NCBI RefSeq assembly: GCF_029931775.1
Contig: NC_079312.1
Coordinates: forward strand, 58,718,333 to 58,782,332
From: Euleptes europaea
Lineage: Eukaryota; Chordata; Lepidosauria; Squamata; Sphaerodactylidae
DNA: 64,000 nt
Direction of reading: 5' to 3'
The notes below the pieces were generated by a model that saw only the letters and a list, made by a program, of their open reading frames with translations, was not told the DNA's origin and did no database searches. Positions 9,912 through 24,900 of this stretch are shown piece after piece (positions within the stretch are counted from its first letter, which is position 1; the number at the start of each line of letters is the position of its first letter). The translations under genes were made by a program, and so were the position numbers.

Positions 9912-12900
9912 TTAGCCGACAGAGGCCATAATGGCATCCACAGGAAGCTCTTCTCCACTCCGTGCTGTGACTTGCATCGTCACAGTGTCTGTCAAGACAA
10001 GGCGAGCACGAACCAGGAGGTCATGACCACCCCGAAATACACCTGGAGAAGGTACAAAACAAGGGGAAAGACATTGACAACACCTTATTAATCGACATCT
10101 CAAATGCACATGCTGTAGTCCTTTTTTCCTTGAGGGAAAATTTGTCCCCCCCAAAATCAAGACAAATACTATTACATAATGTAATAAACACATTCTAATC
10201 AATGGCTATCTAGAGTAATAATTGAGACGTTCAGAAAAGTAAAGCGAATGCATGGTGCCTTAAAGTTAACTGCCTTGCTTCCTTTTATTTTCCATAATGG
10301 AACTGGATCCCAAAGATGGAGGACATCAGTCTAGAATCATGTGCAACTAAAGGCACTTTTCCAGACATTCTATTTCTCCCATGATAAAAAAAATTGTTCC
10401 CGTTTAGCCACATGACAGGATACCTCTGCCCCAGTGCAGCAGGAGGGAACGGTAGTGCTAGCCTTGTTCTGGGAGACAAAGGGTAAGGATGGTTTTTTTA
10501 AATTGTAGGAGACATGTTGGAGTGGATAACTGCATCAGCTGTTCAAAAATGCGCAGAGGACAAAAGGGAGGAGTTTCTGACATGTCTGGCTATAATGCTC
10601 TAGGCGCATCCAACAGATATCCATAAAACTAGCACACTTACCTTTCCTACAGGGAAAAAACTCACGCTAACTGGAACAAAGATCACTATTTCTCAGCACC
10701 TTCCTCAGTGCCAAGGAAAATGGATGTACCAGCAACAGAAATGCTTGCTAGGTGAATGTATCTAGGCACAAACCCATTAAGAAGCCTTTTACTGAATCAG
10801 ACCATTGGTCCATCATGGGCAGTATTGTCTACTCAGACTGGCAGCAGCTCTCCAGCATCTCAGGGAAAGGTCTTTCGCATCACCTACTACCTGATCTTTT
10901 CAACTAGAGATGCCAGGAGTTGAACATGGGACCTTCTGAATGCCAAGCAGATGCTCTACTACTGAGCCATGGCTCCTCCCTTCTAACACATGAACACATG
11001 AAGCTGCCTTACACTGAATCAGACCCTTGGTCCATCAAAGTCAGTATTGTCTACTCAGACCGGCAGCAGCTCTCCAGGGTCTCAGGCAGAGGTCTTTCAC
11101 ATCACCTACCTGCCTAGTCCCTTTAACTGGAGATTCCGGGGACTGAATCTGGGACCTTCTGCATGCTAAGCAGAGGCTCTACCACTGAGCCACGGCCCCT
11201 CCCTGTAATATGTAGTGGCATATTATTGATTGCTGTGCTGTTCATCTAAATAGTGTCTGGAAAGGCCCTAAAGAGCCTTGAATGTAGGCCCAGCTAATAT
11301 ATGGCTGATTTTTCGGTCAACAGTACATATAGGATTACAATATCTGAAGCAACAACACCTCACCTGCCAGATAAAGCGTATGAGCATTCTTGTTTTCAGG
11401 TACTTTGTCTGATCTCTCACAGGGCTGCATCCCCAGGAATTTCACTATATTGCTTACTGCTTCTGTTGGGGAAAAAAAAAAATATATATATATATATATA
11501 TATTGATATGTACTTTTCTTTAGCTGTAAGGCTGTTCTCTTCCTAGCTTGATGAAGATGCCATAAACTCCTATGTGAAGAATCTGTTGAACACCTCACAT
11601 GCTTGTTGGAGATGAACTGTGAGTTTGTGACTCCACCTGAGAACTCTGGGTATCAGTGTAAAACAAGCGATACAGCTGGCTGTGATATATCAAGATCCAT
11701 AAAAATGAAAAAGCAATCAACATAAATATCATTATAAATGAAGATGGGCTTAGGAGACATGAGCACAGGACTCAAAAATGATGGCTGTAGCACAGCCGAC
11801 CTTCTTTGATGGGATTAATGTAAGTTTCTGATGGGCCTGAGGGGTATGATTTTAAAAACAGTAAAATAGCTTAATGAAAATACTCACTGAGGGCCTCGCA
11901 GGCACTTGTGCTGATACAGGAGGAAGGTCAAGAATGGTTAAAGGGTGGAGGAAGAGACCAGAAAGCAAAAAGCTAGTGTGTAGACAAGCAACTTCTGTAA
12001 ATTTAGTGGAACCAGCAAGCTGCTACTGATTTTTGGCATGACACGAAACATTAAATGATTAATTAAAGAAACTCATTTATCCACTTCAAAGGGAAAAGAC
12101 AGATATAAACGTATTTCTTCATTTCAGGGTTTCAAATGTCATTTCCAAGATTGCCACTATTATTTGTGATCATCTATGCCTATATTACATTTCTGGATTT
12201 TTTGCTCCTTTTAATCCTTCTAGGTAAACATGGTTCACTTTAGGAAAAGGATGTAGTTCTAGAACACTTCTATCACAACACTGCCTGTGGGTCCAAATTT
12301 TGAGGTATCATTAGGGTTGCCAGTTCCGGGTTGGGAAATACCTGGAGATTTTTGGGGTGGAGCCTGAGGAGGGTGGGGTTTGGGGAGGGACTTCAGTGCC
12401 ATTCAGTGCCAGAGTCCAATTGCCACAGCGGCCATTTTTTCCAGGTGAACTGATCTCTATCAGCTGGAGATCAGTCGTTATAGCAGGAGATCTACAGCTA
12501 GTACCTGGAGGATGGCAATACTAGGTGTCATACTAGATTTCTACCGTACACAGACACTAATAATCAGAGCAATCCAGTTTTCAGATTATCTGAGATAAGG
12601 CCACTCAGTGGAAACACACCAGGGATACCCTGTTAAACACTGTTTGTCTGCATGGGATTGAGGGCGGTTCAGGTCTAGGAATACAACCAGATAATTGAGA
12701 GATCATGCATCAGCTCAATAGAAAGCAGTGCTAACAGTTTTGGGAGGAGGAAAATTATCAGAAGTTCTGTAATAATTAGATGCTTTCTCACCTTCCAGAG
12801 TTTTAACAGTGGATAATGTGAAAGTCTCTTCTTTTTCAAACTCATCACTGACTTCATCCCACGCTGCTCCAAAATTTGGCTTTAGAACTCTTTGAATGTG

Positions 12901-15900
12901 GTCAGCTATGGTCACTTCAATGTCTTCCAGCTGATACAATAAAGATATTTAATTGAAATAATATTGTTCTGAATCAAGCTTTACCAATAGAGGCAGATTC
13001 ATTTAAAAAGCATATTCCCACTCCTTCTAAACACACATACTCCCAGCTATTTCAGTCTTCCTGCTGCAGTTTCTGTTCATTTAAGAAAAAAAATCAATAT
13101 TTTGGTCTAATATTGGGACAGTGGTGAATGTCGTGTGCAACTCATTCTTCTTTCTGTGGAGTTATCTAGGGCAGACTCCTCATTCAAATATGAACATGCA
13201 AAAATTACAATGCATCATTTGATGGAGATTCAAAGTAAAGAACCACCCAAAAGAAGCAACGGTAAAAACTTGCAGCAGCAAGCACTTGGGCCTATTTTTT
13301 TTAACAGTCTGTTTGTCAAGCTCAAGACATCTCAACAGGGAGACCAGATTTGTGTACAACCTATCACGCTAAAGATCAACTGAATGACAATTCTCAGAAT
13401 GGAGAATGCCTATACTTTTAAGATGTTCACAAACCATCTATCACCATAGATGAAAAATCAGAACTACCATCTCAGAGCTCCTTTTTGTGCGTGTGGGGAA
13501 GTATCTCCCCACTATGATTACATGTACATGGTTGTATGCATTCCATACACTCACACAAAACATCTTATAAAATCAGAATAGCAGAAAGTTAAAAATATTA
13601 AAATACAGCATTAAAAATCCAGCCCAGCATAAAAACACAGACCGTACAGACCACTGAAAGCTTAAAAGAACAATCTGCAGACTGAAATGGTGTTCGAAGA
13701 TCAACCCCTTAATTAAAAGCCTGTATGAACAGGAATTTTTGTCATCTAAATGAGACCAACATAGGCACCAGGTGAGCCTTACGGGGAAGGGCATTCCACA
13801 AGGGAGATGCCTCTAAAGAAAAAGCCCTGTCTGTGGTTGCCACCAGCCTCACCTCTGAAGGCAGGTACACAGAGCAGGGCTTGTGAGACGGATCTTAACT
13901 GGCAAGTTAAACAGTATGGGGGGGGGGGAGGGAGTAGGTTCTTCAACTACCTCAGCCCCATGCCACTTGACCAAAAAAAAAAGATGTCCCCACTGGGTTT
14001 TTGAGGGAGAAGAATGTCACAATTAGGCCTTTGCAACCTCCACACAGAGACAGTGTGGGAAATGGGCTTGCACCAGTCCCCCATCACATGAACTGGAACC
14101 CTGGCCAGGTTCATTTACCAGTCAGCTTCAGCAATGTGACACACAGTTGCCTGAATACATTTTAGAGGGAAAATTAGATTTCTTTGTCCTGCAGCACAAA
14201 TGGAGACGGAATCATTTTTGAGCAGCACGTGTGACAGACTTAATTCACAGCTGAATTTCCAGAGTCACATACTCAGCAGGAAGGAAGATGGAGAGAATCA
14301 GTCAATAGATCAGGACAGGGTTCAAGTTACATTATGCATCCCACCCTTTAGGGTATTAAAAAAAATCCTATGTGAAATGGCACAGGCTGCTGGCATAAAA
14401 CCCTTCTGCAGTCAGCTTTTACACAGGATTTATTATTCTATATAAAAGCCCTGTTTGGAAACATCAGGGCTGGGAGTTAAAGGAAGCCCCCCCTCCCCTT
14501 GCAAGGAACAGAAGCCAAACATGTCCCTCCAGGATTGACACTCACCAGAGACATTACTAAGGTGCCCTAAACTAACAGGAAATCAATTGCTTTGGCACAT
14601 ATAAATAAGCTCTGAGTACAGAAGCTGATTCATCAGTTTTCTTCATTGAGGAGGCATCAAAAAAGGTTACTGGTATTTGCAACGGGTGGGGAAAGGATTG
14701 CTAGAAGAAGCCTGACTGGACTGTAAAAAGTAAAACTAAGCCAAGCCATTTTTATTCATTAAATGTATGGATAATTTGGTAAGCCCACAGTAATCATCCC
14801 GAAGGGAGATGTCATGGCCACTAAGTACATGACTGCCAAAATTCAGCTGGTTGCAAGCCAAGTCCGCCTGAGCGATGCTGACAAGACATTCCAGCCTTGA
14901 GATTCAGCCATCTGGACATGCTGAGATTTAACAGCTTGTTAACGTGGAACCTAATCAAATACATCCTTTGGCCTTGACGAAACAGGTTTTCTGATGTATT
15001 TGCTGGACCAAGCCTCAGCCGTCCACTTCATTTCACCTCCTGAAATAATCTTTGATTGCATACCTGACCATGGTTTAAGTGAAAACGAACAGCAAAGGAA
15101 CCAGAGCTTACCACATATTCATCCTCGTAGCCTTCATCATCAGCTTCGCCCGTGTTTGGATCACAGTCCTTGACAGTGAATTTCATCATACAGCTGAATG
15201 TACAGGCTACTGCAAAGAGCACAACATGTACACAGAAATTATGACAATATCTGCCTTTCTTATTTCTGTAAAAGGCATGAGAAGGACTTACAATTGCAAT
15301 TCTCCAAGGCAGAATTTCCACAGATGGAAAGCTCAGATTCTTACTAACAGGCATGTGAAACTATTTATAGAAATGCTGTTAAGAAATCTTTATGCTTGCA
15401 ATTTGTGCTCTGCAGTATAGAATCTCATGCTATATGTGGATTTTTTTTTTAAGGTCTTCACATTCTTCTCTCCCTTTTCCATTTGGAATTTATCATAATA
15501 TATACAAACATTTATGGAAAAGAAGGGTGGGGAGCAAGTGCTATTAAGTCACAGGGGTAAAGTCTAAACAGTACTCACATACCAAAAGACCATCAGAAGA
15601 TAGCAGTGGGTACATCAGTTCTAAGATACAATTGTATTGAAAAGGAGAAAAGTGAGCTGTTGCAGCCTCTCTCTAAGTCCATGCAGCTCACCCTCTTAGG
15701 GCCAAGTGGTTTGCAGGAGAAAGCCTTCTAATTACTCCAGCGTCAAAGCTGCTCACATCCACCTCTATAAAAATGGGCCCGGATATGGCTCTGAACTGTG
15801 AGAAAGCATAGATTTACACAGAAGGGAATGAGAATTACCTGCTGTTGGGTCCTCTTCAGGCAACATGACCAATGTGTAGCAAGTACCAGGTTGGTTGTAT

Positions 15901-18900
15901 TGCAAGCTTTTTGCAGGTATGTAACCAATAACCTCATATCCTTCCGTTGGCTCCATCTGCACAGTGACATTTTCTAGGTTCTGATCATTCAAGGTGTTTG
16001 TGCAGTCAAACTGTAGGGACAAATAAGGGTACATTATAACCGAAGGTCAGTCCACCAGTCCTGGACATGCATACTAACAGATGTAGTCTGAGGTAGAACG
16101 GGCACTTAATCTGCAAGACTTGAACACAGCCAGAGTTGGATGATCGAAGGGTAGTATCCAGCAGTACTTTTATGGACACACTGCTAAAATTCCATGTTTA
16201 GGAAGACCTCCAATACACTGCATTTTACAGAAATCAGAGATGCTCTTTGCAGTGGCCCTGTGCTGGCTGTGCAAATGAGTTACTCCAGCCAGTGAACTAT
16301 CATAGTAATTCTAAATGAGTACTTCCATTTGCTGTTATAGCTCCAAAAAGGTAAAGATCCCCAGTGCAAGCACCGGGTCATTCCTGACCCATGGGGTGAT
16401 GTCACATCCCGACATTACTAGGCAGACTTTGTTTACGGGGTGGTTTGACAGTGCCTTCCCCAGTCATCTTCCCTTTACCCCCAGCAAGCTGGGTACTCAT
16501 TTTACCGACCTTGGAAGGATGGAAGGCTGAGTCAACCTTGAGCCGGCTACTTGAAACCAACTTCAGTTGGGATCAAACTCAGGTCGTGAGCAGAGCTTGG
16601 ACTGCAGTACTGCAGCTTACCACTCTGCGTCAGGGGGCTCTGTTTTAGCTGTAGAACACATAAAATATCTTCAGTGGTAGAGACTGAATCTTTAGGAATC
16701 AGAACCATTCATTTATGCTTACGAGTTCCCCAGTTGCATTCTTTTCCCATTGGCATCCTATTTTCCATTGGCATCCTATTTATCAAAAGACTATTTGTAT
16801 AATGTTGTTTCAGCACAATACCCACCTGGAAAACCATGTGGCTGGTGAATGTGTGCTTGGTACAGCGAATCACATACTCTGTCTCCAATTCCGTGAGAGC
16901 TACTGGCTCAGGAGAAGACTTGAACAGTGGGCCAAGTTCTCGGAATTCAGGGATAGCGGCTAGTTGCTCTAAAATACAATACAAGAGCAATAGGATTTCC
17001 ATTTATTGTCGGAATGAAATACTACTGTATAATTTTCAGTCAAGTACAAAGAGAGAGTTATTTATTTATTAAAACATTTCTATCCTGCCTCTCCTCATGA
17101 TTCAAGGAGGCTTGCAATAATAGTTAAAAACATTTCCTGTTAAAACCAGAATAAAATAACAACTCTCAAATCTTTCCCACCCTTCCCCTCCCTTAAAAGA
17201 TGCCTGCCATCTAAACCCCCTCAAAAGCCCTGGCAAACAAGCAGATCTCCAAGAGGGGGTTCCCCTCACCTCTATGGATCCCATTCCACAGAGCAGAAGC
17301 CATGATGGAAAAGGCCTAGGCTTTGGTCAATGCCAGACTGGTGATCCTAAGGGGTGGGCTAGTCAACAGATGGCTGCCTGAAGACTGTAGTGTGCACATG
17401 GAAAGAGATGGTCTTTCAAGAGAATGGATTATCAAGAGAAAGTTAACAGTTAAATCTGTTTTTTTGCAGGGGGAGGAGCCATAGATCAATGAGAGAGTAC
17501 GCAATGAATGTCCTGCATCCAATCCTCAGTAGAGGTCTGGGAAAAAACCCTGCTGAAACCTTGGATGGCTGCTTCCATAATAGACAATACTGGGCTAAGG
17601 ATTAAATGCTCTGATTCAGCTTCATATGCTGTGATTTCTAGCACACACTCTCTCTCCACATTATGGATTTCTGGAGCAATTACAGAACTGAAAAGAGATG
17701 AGTACACTCCACAATATACACAAAGGCAATTCAAGTTCTGTATCTCCTTCCCAAACAAGGGGAAATCATACCTTGGAATATTTCTTGTCTTGTTGCTGCC
17801 ACTTTCTCTGGCAGCTTGACTGCAGAGACAGGAATATTTTCTGCATAAGGGAAAGAAAAATATGGTGTTTTAAGTTAGATATTTAGAAAAGGGAAACAAA
17901 GCAACAATTTTGGAACAAGTGGTATAGGTTTATTAACATAACAGAAGATTATTTCACCAAAATTCTAATCAGATGGCAATGGAGTCAGACCAGAAAGACA
18001 GACACACACTGAATTTCCCCAAACATCTAAAAAGAGGAAGTTAAGCAATTTGTAGCATCACCACTGCTAAAGCTGGAAAAGTTGTATGAAATCTTAGCTA
18101 GAACATTTTGAGGGAGCAGAGTGACTGGGAAGAGAGAGTGTTCTAGGTACTGTTGAGAAAGTTTTCCTTCATGGCTCTGTGTGTGTGTTAAGTGCCGTCA
18201 AGTAGCTTCCGACTCATGGCGACCCTATGAATGAAAGTTCTCCAAAATGTCCTATCTTTGACAGCCTTGCTCAGATCTTGCAAATTGAAGGCTGTGGCTT
18301 CTTTTATTGAGTCAATCCATCTCTTGTTGGGTCTTCCTCTTTTCCTGCTGCCCTCAACTTTTCCTAGCATGACTGTCTTTTCCAGTGACTCTCGTTGTCT
18401 CATGACGTGACCAAAATACGATAGCCTCAGTTTAGTCATTTTAGCTTCTAGGGTCAGTTCAGGCTTGATTTGATCTATAACTCACTGATTTGTTTTTTTG
18501 GCAGTCCATGGAATCCATAACACTCTCCTCCAACACCACATTTCAAAGGAATCTATTTTTTTCCTATCAGCTTTCTTCACTGTCCAGCTTTCATGGCTCT
18601 ACAATTACCTATTCTTTGTTCGATGATGGGGGTGGTTGCCAAAGGAACAGACTTCAGGTCAAAAGGTTTCTCTGAGGGTTCCAGAGTATACTGATGTAAT
18701 GCTCTCTCTAAGCCAGGGATGGATACTGTCAATCCTGGAGGGAGAAATAGTGACAAAAAAATAAATAAATCAAATTTACAGGAAACTAGACAGCTCTTTG
18801 CCAGCTTATAAATCAGAGCACAATTAACTCTCTACATCTGCTCTTCCATATGTCCTCATCTACAAACGTACTTAAAGAGCTTGGATTTTAGCCAGTTTAA

Positions 18901-21900
18901 TCCTCTACAGTTTCACTGGGTTGTAGATCAGGCTGTGAACAACTAACAACTGTGAATCTCTCTGTCCAGATGTGGCTACCTCTACGCTTAGCAGCAAATC
19001 CATTCTCAGTGAACACCTGCACTTCAGGAAAAAACCCTCAGAAGGATACCTGTGGAAATAGCTCTCCTCTCTAGAGTAGTATACAAACATCTTGCATACA
19101 TCTGTTTGAGTTTAGGGCTAAAGACAGGGGGCACAGAAGCATGACAATACATCACTATATGGCCTAATGAGACAACATACACTGCCCCATAAAAGGGAGC
19201 CGAAATGGAAATTGGGATAAAATTCCCATCTGCGTTCCATGCTATGTTAAACTATTTCTGCTGAACTACAGACATAAAATGGTAGTAACTGCCTGTGACC
19301 AAACAAAGCCTTCTGGCCCTCAATCCAACCAGCAGATGTTTAAATCATTACTGCTGCACTGTAATGCAGAACATGCCCAGCTGTTTTGGGGGGCATTTAG
19401 ACCTTCCTTATTGCCTTTGTTCCTGCTCCCTGATCTTAGCTAGCCCTTGGCTACAGAATGGCCTGAAGGGGAGGAGTTCAATTTGCAACATTCCCTAGCA
19501 TTAATACTTCTCTGTAAATGGAAAACTAGCATATAGCATACTAAGGCCTAGGTCATAGCTTTCTTTATGATATGCTTTTTTAAAAAAATTGTAGATAGTT
19601 TTGTTCATGGGGGGGGGATGCTTAGGGTTGCCCATAGCCTGGAGGGAAAAAACCTGTCCTGCCCCTTCATTAAAAGGCTCAATGTGTGAAATAGGCAGGT
19701 GAAGTTTTTCATGGTATGAAGCTAAACAACATAACCTGGTAAATGACATCCCATTAAGCCTCTATTAAAGAGACAGGACAATTTCCCCAGGCTGTTGGCA
19801 ACCCTCTAGGAATGATTAAAAATGTGACTCTTCCCACCTGCAGCTTGAAATGGTACAACCATTTTGCCTCTTCAGAATCCTACCATCTCATTCCGTGGCA
19901 TGTGTACACCAGGTCCATTTCACAAACCACACAGTGTTTAAGCTTCTAATGGTTCCTCTGCTCCTCATCATTGGTGTGGGGGTGAATGTGTGTATCAGGC
20001 AACAAGCAATTTCATTTTCAAAAAAGCCACCACATCCGATTCTCAGTTACCATTCAGAATGTATCCAGCATTTAGCGCTTTTTGTTTCTGTTCCAAGACA
20101 CTTAGGTAGAAAGTGGCCCTGTCTCTGACTTCATTGTCATCATCCATCACGCATCTGAAATAAAAAATCAGACAGCTTTGCTCACTGGGAAGCATTTAAA
20201 TTCTCAAGGTCCCATCTGGAATGTTACCCCAACACAGCTGGACAAGCCAGCTGGGCACTGTCATGGTCAGAGCAGCAGTGGATTCCCAAGCATGAGATAA
20301 ACTTCTCATCCAGACTATTTATAGTACTGAATATAGTAAAATCCGCAGAGGGTGGCAGTGGTTTGGATCCAGCAGAATGTTTCTGCAGATGGAACAATTT
20401 TCACCCATGGTACATGACTTTCTCACTCCCCCTCCCCTGCAAATGCCCCCCAAAATGCTGCTCCTGGGGGACCCAAGCCCAGTATTTAGAACACACAGTG
20501 CTGGGGCAGTATCTTATTTACTTAATTTATATACTCCATCTTTCTCCCCCATGGGGCCCCAAAGTGGTTTACATTGTTCTCCTCTTTTCTGTTTTAGCCC
20601 CACAGCAACCCTGGGAGGAAGGAAGGGTGGAGAGTGTGTGACTGGCCCATGGTCACCCAGCAAGCTTCCACGGCAGAGTGGGGATTCAAACCTGGGTCTT
20701 CCAGTTCCTAGTCTGACACTGTAACCACTACACCACACTGGCTGTCTGGAGACCCTATCCCACTGGGCTATGGAAATCATACTTTCCTTTATCATCTTCT
20801 CATTAGCCATTTAGATTAGTGGGAACAAGATGAGGGATCAGCACAATCTCTTTTGTGACAACTGGGTATCAGCTGCCAAATCAATGCATTCCCCCTTCTT
20901 CATCTGGTAGCGCTGCAAGTCTGTGCTGGCATTATGTTTGGGTCCCTGAAAATGTCCCCTCTAATGCACATGAGATGTCACACATCAAACTAAAAAGCTT
21001 TGCAAACATGATTCTATGCAAAGGAATTTGAATTCATTAAATGTCAACTACGTTACATCCACTGTGTTTTCACTAATTTCAGATTTTTTACTTTACAGTT
21101 TTATATTTGGTATTTTCTACTGATTTTGCATTTTCCTTCCTCTACGGTATCGTTTTTGAAATCTACAAAGCAAAAGCCTATTATTTCTAGTGAAAAACTG
21201 CTTTGTACATTGTCATATGCCTAAAGTTGATGATATACTCAAACATATTGACATTGTACGGTTCCGTACTGCCTGTACTGGCTGCATTCAGATGTCACAA
21301 TAAACTACAATTAAACTGTGACTGAGCACAAACACAACTAATTGCCAGGCTGCACACTATTCCTGTTATTTGATCAAACTAAGAGAATTTCAGTCAAGCT
21401 CCATGAGTAACTTGTTTGCCCAGGTGCCTGAATTCAGACATCATGGGGAAAAGAAACAATCAAACTGGGAACTTTTCAGTCGACCTCTGCATATAAGAGG
21501 AGGACATAGGGGGAATGCATAACCATGCTAATAAGCTGTGTTCATGCCCAATCACAGTTCCACTACAGCTTATGATGTCTGAATGCAGACAGTGTCCAGG
21601 GACATGTCCTAGGCCCTGACAAACCAGACAGCTATAACCACACCTCACCTCTTCAGCAACACTATGATGCTTGGCAACACCTCCTCATTCTGAGCCCCAA
21701 ACTTGGCCAGAGCACTCACAGCACCTGTAGAAAAGCAGGAAAAGAGAAGAGGAAGCTCAGCTGGGAAAGAGACTCTAAGAAGATCCTTAGAGGTTCCTTT
21801 TTATAACCTATTTGGCCAGAATATATATTTTTCAAAAGTTGCCACAGCCAAGAACAGATTAAGAAAACAGCTGCAGAAAGGTTTCCACAATAATCTCAAA

Positions 21901-24900
21901 GCTTCAGCAGTGGAATTAGATTAAAACAAATGGGGGACATGCAAGGACTTGCAGGGGCATCATATTTCCCCTCCTCTACTATTTCTTCTTTCCCTTCCCT
22001 GAAAGCCCCCATAGCCTCCCCCTTTTACTGCTTCCATCTTTCTTTCCCACCCACCAACAAGCTTACCTTTATCTGCCCCCATCTTCAGCTTTCCCTCCCT
22101 CTGGCAACTTCTACCAGGAAAAGCTATGGCCCAGTCGTGCAGTGCTGAACTTGCAAGAACTTGCTGGGGCACCTCGCTTTCCCCTGCATTCCTTTCCCCA
22201 CACTGTTTCCTATTTCACTCCTCCTGGCAACCCCCATATCCACACCTTTCCCTGCTTCCTTCCTTCTCACCCACCAGCCAACCTACCTTTTATCTGCCTG
22301 TCTATTTTAAGAACATAAGGAGAGGCCTGCTGGATCAGACCAGCAGTCCATCTAGTCCAGCATCCTGCCTCACAAAGTGGCTAACCAGTTCCCCTGGAGG
22401 TCCAACAGGGCATAGAGGCCGAGGCCTTCCCCTGATGTTGCCTCTTGACACTGGTATTCAGAGGTTTACAGGTTCCCTTCAATCACCATGGCTAGTAGCC
22501 ACTGATAGACCTCTCCTCCATGAATCTATCTTATCCCCTTTTAAAGCCATCTATGCCTGTGGCCATCAGTAGGTGTGTGCATTTGACAAAGCCGAACTGG
22601 AAAACCTCCCAAAAAATAACTTATTGGTATTTTCCAGGTTTTTTTCCTTTCGAAAAAAATGGTGATGATTTAAGGGAGCTGAAACGTGGGTCCCAAATAA
22701 TGCTGAAATTTTTCATTCAACTCTGATGTTTCCGAAGTTCACAGGGGCTCGGAGGTTGCAGGCAGCACAGAGCTGAACGGCCAGCATTCAGCTCTGCACC
22801 ACTTGCAGCCTCCGAGACCTGTGTGCACTTCGGAGGTGGCATGGAATTTTTCGGGGTCAGGTTTAATTGACCCGAAAAGTTTCACATTTCCAACAACTCA
22901 CTATAGGGGTTCGGCTTTTTTTTCTTTTTAGTTTTTGAAAATTTTTGGGTCTGTTAAACACGAACCTGAAAAATACCCCCACCCAAAAAAATGGTGCACA
23001 CCCCTAGCCATCAGTACATCCTCTGGCAGCAAACTCCACATTTTAATCACTCATTGTATAAAGAAGTATTTCCTTTTGTTTCTTCTGAGTCTACTGCCCA
23101 TCAGCTTCATTGGATGCCCTCAAGTTCTAGTATTTTAGGAGAGGGATAAAAAGTTATCTTTGTCAATTCTCTCTACACCAATTTTATAAGCCTCTATCAT
23201 GTTCCCCCTTAGTTGTCTCTTTTCTAAACTAAAAAGTTCCAGATTCCTCAGCCTTTCCTCATAGGAAAGGTGTCCAAGCCCCCTTATAATCTTGGTTGCC
23301 CTCTTCTGCAGTTTTTCCAATTCTCAATGCCCTTTTTGAGATATGGTGACTAGAACGGCACACTGTATGAACAGACATATAAGTATCCACAGATCTGGCC
23401 ACATTGAGAATTAGATAAACTGATATCTGAACTCTGCCTGCTTGCACCTTAGACAGAGGATGCCAGCACTGGTGTTTTCTTTGCATGGAAAATATTCAGA
23501 AGTGAAGTGATTCACTTCTCTGTTCTTAATTTGATTCTGAGCCAGAAAACTACCATTACTCCAAAGGGAATGTACCTTTCCAGTTCACGTACCTGCCCTG
23601 ACCTCTTCGTGCTCCAACACGACTCTGTTGTAAATGAAGCGGATGTATTTTGAAGGGTTGTTGGTCTTGGGCCCTTCCTGACCCAGGAGGTGGAGAATGC
23701 GGGTAGCCAAGACAGTGAACTCACAGTCCTCAATGAACTCACACAGGTGAGAGAGGCCCGTCTCCTTGCTCTCAGAGTTCTCCTCAATGATGCTGATGAT
23801 GCATTCAACAATGGCTCGTTTGTACTCGAAGCCACCCTAGAAATCAAATGGGTAGGTCAGTAAGCAAACTGGATATGCAGAACCGTGGCCCTACATTACT
23901 TCCTAAAAACTCCTAACTACTCAATAATCAACCTTCAGCTCAACTTTGAAGCAAAACAGGTAGCAATGTCTGCATTGCTTAGCAAAGAGCTTGGAATCCT
24001 GAGAACCTAAGCTGTCATGTTAAAAAATATCCTCCTCTGGCTTGCTTTATTTATATTCCATAGATCTTTCATTAGTCATTTTTTCCAACTGAAAAAAAAG
24101 ATGTATAAATGCACACAAAATAAGTTTTTAAATAATCTAATTCTTATGGGTGAAGACAGAAACTGGAGAAGATTAGAGACAGTTTAGTGGAGAGCATAGA
24201 TAGCCTCATTAGAACCCCCAGGAGTCTGAACACTGAGCTTCTGCATGCTCTTGTGTTCCAAGCCCCATTACTCTACAAATAACAGATTGAAGAGACCAAC
24301 TGTAATCACAGCATCTGTATCAAAAAATAACAACCCGTGTCAGACAGAGGGAGGAAGGTGTGACAGTAGGTACGAGACTGCTTTCTACCATGGATCTTTC
24401 AAGGTCATGACTGTCTGCTGTGACTGACAGCAGCTCTTCAGGGTCTCAGACAGAAGTCTTTCACATCACCTGCTACCTGATCCTTCTCACTGGAGATGAT
24501 GAGGATTGAACCTAGGACCATCCCCACGCAAAGCCCATGCCTGACCGCCAAGTCACAGCCCCTCTCTGAAGGGATATCATTAATATTTCTGCGGTCATCA
24601 AGTCCCAACGAAAGGTGCTTGTGAAAGTTCAAAGCGGCATGTGGCATAATCTCTTCATCATCATACATCTGAGCATGTATGCGTTTAAAAGGATTAAATG
24701 AAATACATGGGAAAACGAGGAAGATCCATCTTCCCAGGCACATTGTGAGGGCCAAACTGCACAATATGTTTTTTAATGAGGCCTGGATCCAACTTGCTCT
24801 CTCCTCGGCTACACAGTAGCTGAGGGAAATACCGTTTTTAAAGTTTGTGCGGCCCTAATTCAGCTGGGCAGTGCAGCGTGAGAGGGTGGGTGGGAGGTAT

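Noticed and set aside
10985-11203. tRNA gene suggested by A- and B-box-like motifs
   Set aside because: The motifs belong to the head of a dispersed SINE with many copies; there is no cloverleaf with a proper acceptor stem.
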